Source: Drosophila miranda (lineage: Eukaryota; Arthropoda; Insecta; Diptera; Drosophilidae). Taken from it: a DNA stretch of 64,000 nt. Of the stretch, positions 12,001-21,737 are shown piece by piece. The notes beneath the pieces are model-generated. The model made no database searches and was not told the origin of the DNA. It worked only from the letters and a program-made list of their open reading frames with translations. The stretch spans positions 1-64,000 of the forward strand of contig NW_022881598.1 in the NCBI RefSeq assembly GCF_003369915.1, given 5' to 3'. Each line of letters begins with the position of its first letter. Within the stretch, counting starts at the first letter, position 1. The position numbers and the translations under genes were made by a program.

Positions 12001-13283
12001 CTTCAATCCAAGCAAATCTGCAGCAATGAATGTAGGAAAAAGACAGGTCAGAGCGGTAAATATTTCTGTTAGAAATGTGCCTATACCAAATCGAAAAGAT
12101 ATCCGTTTCTTAGGCAGACTGATTAGCGCAAACATGTCAAATGTCAGTCATGTAAAAATGGTTAAAGAACAAACAAAAAAATGCAACAGACTCCTCCAGC
12201 TTGCGACTACTATCAAATCAGGTCTAAAACCTAAAACAAGTACCAACATCTTCAAAGCTTTTATTAGAACAAAACAAGAATATGCTATCACAAGTTTTTC
12301 AGACATGGGATCTGGAGCAAGTAAAGATATAGAAATAGCGCAAGCTAAATCACTCAGAAGGTGTGTTGGGGTGCCACCTGACACAAGCAAACACGAAATT
12401 TTTGTCCTCGCTGGTGTAATGCCACCTGTTTTCAGGAAGAAATGAATGAAGAATGAAGAATGAAGAAATAAAAACTATATTTTATGAGATTCTGAACAAG
12501 TACAGAAAGGACGACTGGAACATTCTATCAACAGATGCCTCAGTTACAGAAAGTACATGTGGCATAGGAATAGTAGAATGGCCTAGTGGAAATATCCACA
12601 AGTAAAAAATAGAAAACAGATTATCCTCAGTAGGTGCCGAACTCGTAGGCCTTAAAAAGGCCAAAAAGGCTTTGATTTTAAGTGATGGATTAGGAGCTAT
12701 TAATTTAATTAAAAATAAGGATACAGACTCGTACCTAGTGAATGATATTCACAACATAATTAACCAATCAGACATTCAGAAACTTGACATTCTATGGGTC
12801 CCTGGTCACAAGGGTGTGGCCATCAACGAAAAGACTGACATAACAGCAAAGGCTGCTACAAGTGAGGGGTTTACAATAAATATAAAATACAGCTACAAGG
12901 AGGCTCAAAGAGAAATTAGGAACTTTTTAGTATACAAATGGAATGAGGACTACAGGACGAAGTGTAGGACGAAGGGATCCAGCCTCATAGACATATTTCC
13001 AGACATACCCAGTAAACCCTGGCATTTTTCTCTTAAATGGAATGCTAAAAGCATCAAGACCATTAACAGACTTATGACGGAACACACATACGACAAAGTC
13101 TTCCTACACAGAATCAAAGCAATTGACTCAAATATCTGCGAAACGTGCAATGTAACTGAATATGCCGAACACCTGATCTTCGATTGCCAAAGATTTGCCG
13201 GGCTCAGAATATTAATAAAAAAAGAGCCGCTACATCTCAGAGAGCTGGCAATCTTCATCAAAACTGCTGACTTAAACTTTTGA
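9012..13283 (+). pseudogene. LINE ORF2 (endonuclease, reverse transcriptase, RNase H), broken, unit B
   Basis: The first block, 9012-10400, starts MKFLQHNIQS and holds an APE-type endonuclease (AGDFNARH, then SHHHPITF) and the start of the reverse transcriptase. Frame changes follow near 10385 and 10540 at A-runs. The RT palm is split by a hAT remnant; beyond it come GGIPQGSCLSPLLFN and the FADD catalytic box (11741-12445). The RNase H block (about 12448-13283) has STDAS and LSDGLGA, but a stop codon near 12604 and a small deletion near 12660 break it. A cysteine-bearing tail (CETCNVTEYAEHLIFDC) follows. No full-length product is possible. Confidence 0.88.
10759..11711 (-). mobile_element. 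hAT transposon remnant nested in LINE ORF2 (unit B)
   Basis: About 0.95 kb inserted between RT blocks. On the minus strand, 11146-11532 encodes the C-terminal hAT dimerisation region (VVLATPATQVSVERAFSA, then LNEKRCSLSAENINSLL). The ends read CACTTT and AAAGTG in this copy. The flanks GTCAACA (left) and GTAAACA (right; GTCAACA in unit D) look like a 7-8 bp target duplication. Most of the transposase is missing. The same insertion is present in units C and D. Confidence 0.8.
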
Positions 13284-13487
13284 CCCCTTTTTTCTTCATC
13301 ATGTTATAAAGTAATTTCAGTTTATTTTCTAAAGCAGTTAAGTAATTTTCCTCTTTTTTTTTATATACCGACCTGTCAAACTCGCCAAACTACATCACCA
13401 GTATCTGATCAATGTGGCTACAGTGCTACGATCAAAATTCCGATCATCCTTGAGATGATTTAAAAAAAAAAAAAAAAAAAAAATAAT
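13284..13487 (+). repeat. LINE 3' UTR and A/TAA tail abutting thr ATG (unit B)
   Basis: About 150 bp of 3' UTR, a run of about 22 A, then TAA repeats directly before the thr ATG. Units C and D have shorter A-runs broken by a C (AAAAC), and D has about twice as many TAA repeats. The tail length therefore varies between copies, as expected for a simple repeat. This DNA now serves as the sequence immediately upstream of thr. Confidence 0.8.
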
Positions 13488-13491
13488 AATA

Positions 13492-16400
13492 ATGTCTGCC
13501 GATATAGTGAAACAGTTGAAAGGCACTCGATCCGATGTTGAGGCTGCGGCCACGACAATTAAGCTGAAATTCAAGGAATTCAGCAAGGGCATCGGGATAA
13601 ACGACGCCTCCTTTCCGCTAAGATATGAGTTGAGCGTGTTGCGCCAGCTGTGTGTCGCCTTGAAGGACAATCTGCACCAGCATGACGATCTCTACTGCGA
13701 CATTGCGGCCACCGTGGTACCACACGTGGAGCCCTACGAGGAGAAGCCGAGCCTGTGGGAAGCTCATCTAACGAGCCTGCGGTACATACATCGTGAGCTT
13801 TGTCAGGAGGTAAGTTGAAGAACCAAATGCTTGCTGGCTGGTATCCTAATTGTACGGGTGCTTCGCAGAAATCCCTGACGGAATGCCAGAAAATGTACGG
13901 CCTAGTCCGATCGCAGCCCTGCCGCCTGCAAGGGGAGGCTGACTACAAGTTTTATTTGGACATCCATCTGACGCACTTCAATGGCATTCACTTGCACATG
14001 CAGAAGGAGACGTTGCCCATCGCCGCCACAGATCAACTATATTACGCCTTGGAGGCAATGGGTGTCCTCTTTGACACCATGCGCCAGCGTAAAGTGGCAA
14101 AGAATGCGGCTCTCCTGGTCCAGCTGAATGATGCCCTGTTCAGCAAACGAGGCAAAGCCTTTCTGATGTACCTGAGCGCCCTTCCGCCCGAGAGCACGAC
14201 GAAAATGTACGACCCGCTTCTCAAGCTCCTGAGCTGCAGCTGGGCCACACCCAGCTCTGAGCTGACTACTCAATTCACGGAGTATCTGGGCCTGGTTCTG
14301 GCACTGATGCAGATCGACATGTTTTCCATAGAAGCGTCGCTCGAACAACAACTGGCACTGAAGTTGCTGCGCATTTGTCGCGACCTGTACAAGGACGTCT
14401 CTCCGCAGAACTACTCCATCCAGCTCCTCTACTACTATGTCAAGCTGTTGTACGTGCGCGAGGCTACGGCGGACTTCAAGCGGACTTACATCGATCTGTG
14501 CAAGAAGTTCGTCTACTTCTTCGAGCACAAGGGCGCGACGCACGCCAAAGAGCAGTGGTTCATGGACCTGCTGGTGTTCTTCCAGCGCCTGCAGATGCTG
14601 CTTCATCAGAGCAGCAACAAGCCTCCCTTAGACATTTTTTGGCAGCAGCTCGAGGGCGACGACAGTCCCGAGGTATACACCGCCCACTTTCAACTGCTGC
14701 ATGGCTGTCTTGGGCTGACGGTGAACGTAGTGAGGAGTCCGCTGGGGACCAGCTGCTCCAACGAGGCCTGTAAAAGCATTCGCAGGCATTGCCTTCTCTC
14801 CTTCGGGATGTGCGCCCTGGAAGCTTACGTTAACTGGCAGCCGACGACCGAACAGAAGTCGGACAAGGTACGTCTGCCACAGCTGGAAAACCTTTTACCT
14901 AATGAGCTTTCTCTTCAGGCACCCTATAAGCCGCTCTTGGGCATTCTTGGCTACACCTTAGACGTGGCCAAGAGCATGAAGTGCCTGGGGCCCTCCGCCA
15001 TGGAGCTAGACAAGCTGGTGCGTCTACTGGCACTCGTGGCCGAAAAGGTAGCGTGTCCCGAACAAATGTCCCTTGTGCTGGCCTTCTTGGAGCCCTTGCA
15101 ACATCTACGACCGCTCATCACCAGCCAGAAAATGCTTAGTGTGCTCCTGCGAATCTACAAAGCCAGTGTCCACTGCAAGAGCTCCGACATGGCCAACCGT
15201 CTGCAGTCCACATACCTTGCGGCCCAAACGAATCCCTCGCGGTTGCGTTCACAGCTCTTCGTCCACTACCACAATGCCAATAATACGGAGAAGTGCGTCT
15301 ACGAGTGGCACGAGTCCAGTCCTATGCCCAACCCCCTAACCCCCGCCCAAAAGAAACAGCTATACGATGTGGATCTGTTGGCCGTGCTGCACTTCCAGAG
15401 TGCGCGGCCCGTACCCCTGCTGCAGTCGCTACTACGCTGCCGTCACAATGACTACCACCTGGTTCTCCTGGCACGCAAGATGCGCACCGACAGCGAGGTG
15501 GTGCGTCAGTGCGAGGAACTGCGCTCCCAGCTGCAAAGCACGGCCCTCAAGCAACCGCTCAGCCGCATGCAACAGCTGGCCATTGGCCATACCAGTATCA
15601 GTGTGCTGCTGGAGGCTTTGGAGGCACAGAAGACCAAGTTCTCGATCAAGGAGACGGCCGAGAACAGCCTGGAGGAGTTAATCGTCAAGAACAACTTGCT
15701 GGAGCTCAACATTAAGCGGGAGCATCGCCTGGTGGAGTTGGCTACATCGGCCATCGCTGGCTTCGCGGCCTTCTTCGAACGTGCAGACCAAGAGCCGCTC
15801 GGCTGCGACGATACACCAATCGACTGGGAAGCCCTGATCGACGATGCAGTTGCTGCAGCCATGGCTCTGTCCACCATGGGCTACATGGCGCAGGCCGATG
15901 AAGCCTGGCTGCTGATACTCAGGATTGGGCAAATGCTGGACGAGAGATTCACCTACCTGCGAGCCCTGACCCACTTCCTGGGACAAGACCACCTGAATTC
16001 TAACCAGCAGCTCCAACTCTCCGAGGAGGTGGATCGAGCGCAGGAGCTGCTCGACGATCTGTGGCCTCAGCTCCAAAACGGATGGTTCTTTAAGCGCCAA
16101 CATACTATAGTGATGCTCTGCCTCTGCCACATGGCCAGCTACTATGCGCGGCAGGACTGTCTGTGCCACGCCCAGCTGCTGTTGCTGCAGGCCGTGGAGC
16201 TGCGCGCCCAGTTCGATGAGCGAGTTGGCAAGAGCGACATTGTGCAGATCACAATCCAGACAGTTCGTTTTCGATTGGACTACAGGCGGAAGACGCGGTG
16301 CAGCAGCCTGCCTAGGAGGCCGTTGCCCCTGCGACACCTAGACACGCTGGTCGACAGCGTGCGCAACTACTGCACAGTGTCCAGCGTGGACCTGGGAGCC

Positions 16401-17831
16401 CTGCAGCTGCTGCTGGCTGACCTCGTGAGGGAGAGCACCGAGTGTGCGGCCAATCGGCTGACCGCGCCGTTCGCCTTTTACGGCACCACGCTTAACCTGG
16501 TGCTGCAGTCGGGTATGGCCCTGCGGACCATTGAGGTGCTCATCTCGTGGCTCTGGATGAACCTGCAGAATGAGTACCTGGACCAGGCGCAGTCCAAGCT
16601 GCGCCTCCTGGACCATTTGCTCGCCATCAAGCCGCTTAGTCGAACGCTGGTGGAGCAGACATCGGCCAAATACATCCCCGCAATAGCCGCCAAGGAAGAT
16701 CTCAAGGCGAATGCCATGAGCGAGCTGACCAGCAACATGCTGCTCATGCAGCTCGTGGAGCCGATAAAGAAGCAGAACCAGCTGGACGTGGCCACACTCA
16801 AGTCTCTGCCCATGCACGAGCCAATTCCCACCAGCCATCAGCTGCAGCGCTATGTGAGCAAGCAAGGGATGCCGCCCCATCTACGGGACAGCATGCAGCT
16901 GCAATGTTTCTACTTTATCGTGGGATGTCTCCATGCCCGCTTAAACTTCTTGAAAAGGGAGACCGATCAGCTGGACGACTTCTACGTAGGGGCAGGCAAT
17001 TGGCTGCAGGAGGATCCCGTACGCACCGCCACACTGGGCTCCATGCTCATCGTGCACGAACTCTACCACATCAACTATCTTCGCTTCAGAAAGAAGAACA
17101 AGGAGGCTCTCAGCTATGCGGAGGCAGCTCTCAAATCAGTGCCCCAAACGGCGGAAATCAACTATAGCTTCAACCTCATGGTCCAGATAAAGACGGCCCG
17201 GTTTGAGCTGCATCTCGTTGGCAAAGCGAGGGCGAAGACCATTAGGCGAGCCCTCGCTTTTAACACTTCGCCAGAGGATAAACGCAGGAAAGGTGTTGTT
17301 GAGGGGACTACCAAGGCAAAATCATCTGCCAGAAAGACGCCCAGGTTCAAGATATACACGGAGCTGGAATTGCGACCACCCATCGGCTGCAGCAACAGCA
17401 GCAGCAATAGCAGCAAGAGCGGCAATGAGAACACGCCACCATCGGATCATGTGGATCTGAATGCCTGCCAGACGATCGAGATAAGCGATGACGATGCTGC
17501 TTCGGTTTCAGCTTCGACTCCGGCTCCCTCTCAACTGAAACGATCCCAATCTGTGCCAGCCAAGGCCACAAAGACACGCTCCGCTAGAATTGGTAGCCAA
17601 CTAAAAGTACCAGAGATCATCGAATTGGACGATACCATGGAAGAGACGCCTTCCACCTCATCGGCAGCCTCAGTGAAGCGGTATCCGACTAGTGATGCAA
17701 GGAGCACTCGTGCCCGCAACAGGCAACTCGAGGAAACGCCAGCGACCACGCGGGGACGACCACGTCGGAAGGTACCGGAGCCTGCACCCCAGCAGGAGAC
17801 AGTCAGCCTTAGGCGGCGGCAAAGGAACTGA
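13492..17831 (+). CDS. thr: Three rows (THR), separase regulatory subunit; intact copy B
   Basis: Exons 13492-13809, 13869-14867 and 14919-17831 encode 1409 residues. The first intron (59 nt) is GTAAGT...TCGCAG. The second (51 nt) is GTACGT...TTCAG and is itself stop-free. The protein begins MSADIVKQLKGT and strongly resembles Drosophila THR, about 1.38 kDa-class in residues (about 1380 in D. melanogaster, from memory). THR associates with the separase protease SSE and with securin PIM and is required for sister-chromatid separation in mitosis; this is family knowledge. Most of the chain looks like an alpha-helical repeat solenoid. The C-terminal 200 residues are basic and low-complexity (serine/asparagine run, TRSARIG, TRARNRQLEETP). 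Its start codon sits in the 3' copy of a LINE target duplication, so it has no native promoter next to it. It is the only open copy in the window. Confidence 0.95.
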
Positions 17832-17968
17832 TCAGAACTGACACTTGCATAGGCTTATAATAGTTTATAGTTAATATTTGTTTGTAGCTTGTCCTTATTC
17901 CATTTGATTGTGTATTTATAAACGTTATGGCAAGGAGATCGACCTTCCAGAGAATGTCTAAAATGTTC
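17832..17968. other. Convergent thr-MORN 3' spacer, unit B
   Basis: About 137 bp between the thr stop and the MORN stop, AT-rich. It probably carries both 3' ends: TTTATAAACG and related motifs are seen but no perfect AATAAA. It is conserved in all four units. Confidence 0.5.
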
Positions 17969-18623
17969 TTATTGCTTGAGCACGCGTATCAGCGAACTCT
18001 TGCAGATGTCCTGGACCCACCGACCAAACTGAATCCGATTCTGTCCGTGGTCGAAGAAGCCAGCGCCCGACTTGCAGCCCTCCTGGAACTCTCCCACATA
18101 GCGCTTTCCGTTTGCTGAACACAGACGAAACATATGGATCGACGAGGATTCTACTGAACTTTCATTTTGTTAGAGGACTCACCCGAGAAGAGGACGCCCC
18201 GTCCGTGCATGGCATCCTGGAGCCATTCCCCCACATAGACGCGTCTGTCCGCATACCAATGTATGCCGCGTCCTTGCCGCTTGTTCATCTGCCACTGACC
18301 AAAGTAGACGGATCCATCGTCGTAGTACTGTTTTCCCTCCCCGCTGCGCTTGTCATGGCGCCAATGACCCACATAGAGGCGATGCACCTGGCCATCAGGG
18401 GACTCCCGCCGCATGGATCCGTAGCCATGACGTTGGCCCCGTACACCAATCCACGACGGCTCGATTTCACTCCATAGCCGTGGTGTTGGTTCCTCAGCCA
18501 CTTGCCCTGATAGCGGCCATGTCCTCCGGCAGGATAGCGCAGGCTTCGAACACCATTGCCGCCACCAGCATGGCACGACATGTTGCAGACAACTGAGCCC
18601 CAGCCCCGCTTTGGGTTTGTCAT
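17969..18623 (-). pseudogene. MORN-repeat protein gene, copy B, 16-bp deletion
   Basis: Exon 1 is 18183-18623, the 68-nt intron is 18115-18182 and exon 2 is 17969-18114, ending ...LIRVLKQ. A 16-bp deletion near 18440 removes part of the second MORN unit and shifts the frame. The downstream units (RLYVGHW, SVYFGQW, RVYVGEW, KRYVGEF) remain recognisable. All other splice signals are intact, so the damage is recent. MORN units generally bind membranes or organise axonemal and testis complexes; the specific role here is unknown. Confidence 0.78.
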
Positions 18624-19472
18624 CTGTGCTCTTCTTTCGTGTCCTGGGGTGCGTGCGGTGTCCCTTTTCTAATCAACCCCAACCATGTTTCCTGGCTCCG
18701 TTTGCCCCCATCCAAAAACTTTCGTTAGCTAGTCGCTCTTCCAGTCGCTCCTGGCACGCAAGCCTAACGACCTGATGGAGGTCAGGCGGGGGAACGGCAA
18801 TAGAAAATCGCTTGCTTCGGTTAAATATAGGTAAAAAAAATCGTTTAATCGTACGTGTATAAATTACAGCGCAATTTCGCTTACATATTCGCCTATCAAT
18901 ATCAAAATTTGGGCTAACACGATCTGGTTCGGTTCGAATTATTGGGTTCTTATACACTACGTGGGCGAGGGAAGACTGCGCTATGGATGAGGTCTGGGTC
19001 TGACATCGCGAGCGATGGCATACCACTAAAATACAATACAGATATTAGCGGACGCGCCAACTAGTTACAACAAATATACAAGCTAATATTGAGGAATATT
19101 TAGTCAACACAGTGGTTTAAACTTGAAAGTAGTATTCCTTTAGTTTGGGTCTTTCATCATTGCATGCGATGAGTACACAGGGGTTACGATGTGTAAAGGT
19201 CTTGAGCTTAAAGAAACATTGCTCGGGGCACAATCCTTTAGAATATACGTACTCATACTGTTTTTGTATAATAAAAATCTACTGCCTTCTGCGTATCACA
19301 ATTTGCATCAACTACAAATTTACAAAATATTCACTTATTTAGTCTGAGGATTGACGGCGAGGCCTCTGGCCCACTGCCGTAAGTGTCTTTTCTTTTCGTT
19401 TTCGTTAAGTTTTCAGAGAAGGATCGCCGAGATGGTTTATTGCTTCGTGGGATCCTCGCGCGATTGATACTG
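18624..19472. other. MORN-Orai intergenic DNA, unit B
   Basis: Same 850-bp spacer as in unit A, with a handful of substitutions and 1-bp indels. It should contain the MORN promoter and the Orai 3' UTR. I see no other gene. Confidence 0.6.
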
Positions 19473-19994
19473 CTAAACGATGTCGCCGGCGGCACCGTAG
19501 TGGATGCCGTTATTGCGATTATGGTTGTTATGGTGCTCGAGGTGATCCTGTTCCATCTGCTCCTTGAGGATCTCCAGCTCCCGTATGCCGGAGACCGTCA
19601 CCAGAGACCGATAGAAGTGTATGGCGAAAGCCAGGAAGATAATCATCACGGGTATCAGCACCACGCAGGCCGACCAGGCCGCCGGCGGGCTCAGATCATA
19701 GAACTTTACCCAGCACAGTATGGCTATCTCCAGCAGGAATAGGATCAACCCCAGCAGCGTCGAAAATGCCCACGCCGTCTCAATGTACCAGTGCAGGCGC
19801 TCGTGCGGCGACTCGTGCACCAGGGAGATTCTGTGCAGGTTGCACACTACCTCGATGTTCGGCAGGATGCAGGTGCTAATCATAAAAGCCAGCATATGCA
19901 CGGCCACCAGCATAGTGGTGCAGATCGCAAACGCCACTAGCATTCCGGGCGGAATCTTTGTGTCGGGGTCCAGCTGCACCTCCACCATCGCCAC
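19473..19994 (-). pseudogene. Orai: Orai last exon, copy B (open, 6 residues shorter)
   Basis: Open frame of 173 codons from the CCACAG acceptor to the stop, covering the filter glutamate, TM2-TM4 and the C-terminal helix. Compared with copy A it lacks 18 bp, removing THKYEV-type residues between HFYRSLV and TVSGIRE, at the start of the cytosolic helix that contacts STIM in this family. The 5' exons are absent; about 100 bp of intron ends at a BEL fragment. A fragment, not a working channel gene, unless it is spliced to something upstream. Confidence 0.88.
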
Positions 19995-20098
19995 CTGTGG
20001 GGGGACGCAAAAGAGCAGAGGTCGGGAGATTAGTGAGAGTCGTGGATGGGCTACGGGTTACTCTGCCAAGATCGCCGCTCTCAGGAGGCAATGCTCCT

Positions 20099-21151
20099 CC
20101 TATTATTAATCCAGCATTCCACACAACGGGCGTTGATTTTTGCGGACCCTTTTATCACAAGTCGGAAGTCAGAAGCAGGCCTCCTATCAAATGTTACATC
20201 GCTGTCTTCGTATGCTTTAGCACCAAAGCAACTCATTTGGAAGTCGTTCGGGATCTATCTACAGAATCCTTTCTGGCAGCATTAAGGCGTTTTATAAGTC
20301 TACGTCCCAAACCTCGAATCATCTGGTCAGACAACGCTACAAATTTTGTAGGAGCAAAAAATGAGCTTTTGGAGCTTCGGCAAATGTTCCTCAGCGATCC
20401 TCATACGTCGACTGTGTCACATCTCTGCGTTTCTAGTGGAATCGACTGGAAATTCATCCCCCCTCGCTCACCTCATTTTGGGGGTTTGTGGGAGGCGGCT
20501 GTTAAAGCAGCTAAATATCATTTTCATCGCATCGTCGGGACCTACATTTTTACTCTTGATGAAATTCAGACCTTGGCTTGTGAAATCTCTGCTTTGTTAA
20601 ATTCCCGTCCGCTTTATGCAATTACAGAAAGTTCCGATGATCTAGATGTGCTCACGCAAAACCACTTTCTCAATGGAGCCCCGAAAGCTGCATTCGACGA
20701 GCCAGATGTGGCGCATCTCCGGGTCAACCTACTTAGTCGATGGCAGCGGCTGTGTCAAATGAAGCAGGCGTTTTGGAGAAAATGGAGCACGGCGTATCTT
20801 TCGATTCTTCAGGAGCGGAGCAAGTGGCGGTCATCGTCTCAGCCGCTTATTTTGTTTGTTACTTATGTCTATGTCACTCATTTGTTTGTTAAAGCTCTGC
20901 GCTTGCTTGCCCTGCTAAACGCTCTCTGCCAGCTCGCTCTTCGCTATCTCCGCTTTGCGTTTGCCTACCGACGTCGGCCGAGCGAAGCTGCGCTTTGCGA
21001 TCGGAGCCGCAATGTAAAGGGCAGGCAAGCCACACTTGCAATTTGGATGTCACGCATTAAAGAACATATCGTAATTTTATTTCTGCGCCGAGTTTTATTT
21101 AATTCGAAATAATTAGTCGGCCGATTGGGGATAAAAAACATTATCTCCACA
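20099..21151 (+). mobile_element. BEL/Pao fragment at B/C junction, with further internal deletion
   Basis: Same truncated BEL as at 5506-6846, with the same left junction to Orai intron DNA. The integrase core (GVDFCGP, WSDNATNF, HFGGLWEAAVK) is kept. A deletion of about 290 bp then joins the integrase C-terminus to the middle of the LTR at 20838-20842 (TCATCGTCT to CAGCCGC), with a few bases of microhomology. It removes the BEL C-terminal domain, the polypurine tract and the first 60 bp of the LTR. The LTR end at 21151 is intact. Confidence 0.88.
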
Positions 21152-21506
21152 GCTTCTATGGGGCTTATATGAAAACAGGGCGAACATTTGGTAGAGAAGT
21201 TAGTGGAAATTGTTTAAACTTATTTTACAATCAATTCAAATAAAAGGAATATTTAAAATTTTGTGGTGTTGTAGAAAATTGATTTATCAATCGGATAAAA
21301 TTACGTTTTCAGAGCTGAGGGCCGTAGCTAGTAATATTAAACCAAATATTAAAATACGAGGAAATGTACAATAGAATCGTCAGTAGACTTACGGTATTTT
21401 TTGGTATATTTCTGAGGGCTGCCATAGATTTTATCCATAAGACCGCGATAGATCAGGTCACACTGAAACACACTCAAACGAAGCGAAGCGTTGGTAAAAA
21501 AGTTAC
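21152..21506 (+). promoter_or_regulatory. Presumed native thr 5' region, unit C
   Basis: Second copy of the 355-bp upstream segment, with GGTCACACTG at 21456-21465 and the motif-6-like GGTATTTTTTGG at about 21393. Again separated from the thr ORF, here by nearly 10 kb. Confidence 0.72.
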
Positions 21507-21523
21507 AATAATGTCTGCCAATA
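21507..21523 (+). repeat. LINE target-site duplication, 5' copy (unit C)
   Basis: AATAATGTCTGCCAATA, one base different (G to A) from the 3' copy at 31213-31229. The difference arose after insertion. Confidence 0.88.
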
Positions 21524-21737
21524 ACACTTCCTTTTCATCAGCGAGCGAGACCGGTCGTGTTTTTTCTTAACAGTCTGAAAGGTGACTTTTTCCAAGCAAC
21601 AAAGGCTTAATTAAAAGTGATTGTAAAAATTGGATCATTGTTTATTTCATACAAATCTTCATCAATATATAAATTATTCCTCTTTTCATTTCCCAAAGGA
21701 GAGGTAAGTCTTTGGCAATCTGGTTAAACCAGCAAGT

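Larger units (their letters stand above)
7219..13487 (+). mobile_element. I-like LINE retrotransposon, full length but inactive, inserted at thr start codon (unit B)
   Basis: About 6.27 kb, same orientation as thr. The 5' end lies directly against the target duplication. A GGTCGTG element sits about +30 from it, the position of a downstream promoter element in I-factor-type internal promoters. Order: 5' UTR about 214 bp, ORF1 with zinc knuckles, ORF2 with endonuclease, reverse transcriptase and RNase H, 3' UTR, an A-run and TAA repeats, as in I elements. ORF1 and ORF2 are separated by only 2 bp. A hAT remnant interrupts the reverse transcriptase. Frameshifts in A-runs near 10385 and 10540 are shared with the copies in units C and D, so the element was dead before amplification. 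I clade is the best fit; LOA is the alternative. Confidence 0.88.
6847..21151 (+). repeat. Amplicon unit B (complete, 14,305 bp)
   Basis: Complete unit from the base after one BEL LTR (6846) to the end of the next (21151). It contains native thr upstream DNA, the LINE, intact thr, the MORN gene, the Orai exon and the truncated BEL. Left-end landmarks recur in unit C at exactly +14,305 (for example the LINE ORF1 ATG at 7433 and 21738). Confidence 0.9.

Noticed and set aside
13800-13868. Alternative thr start at MSGGKLKNQ
   Set aside because: These codons lie in the first intron (GTAAGT...CGCAG). Exon 1 from 13492 joins in frame and matches the known THR N-terminus.
14037-14606. 189-codon antisense frame inside thr, repeated in every unit
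   Set aside because: It mirrors the GC-rich thr exon, has no recognisable domain, and is explained by codon bias on the opposite strand.
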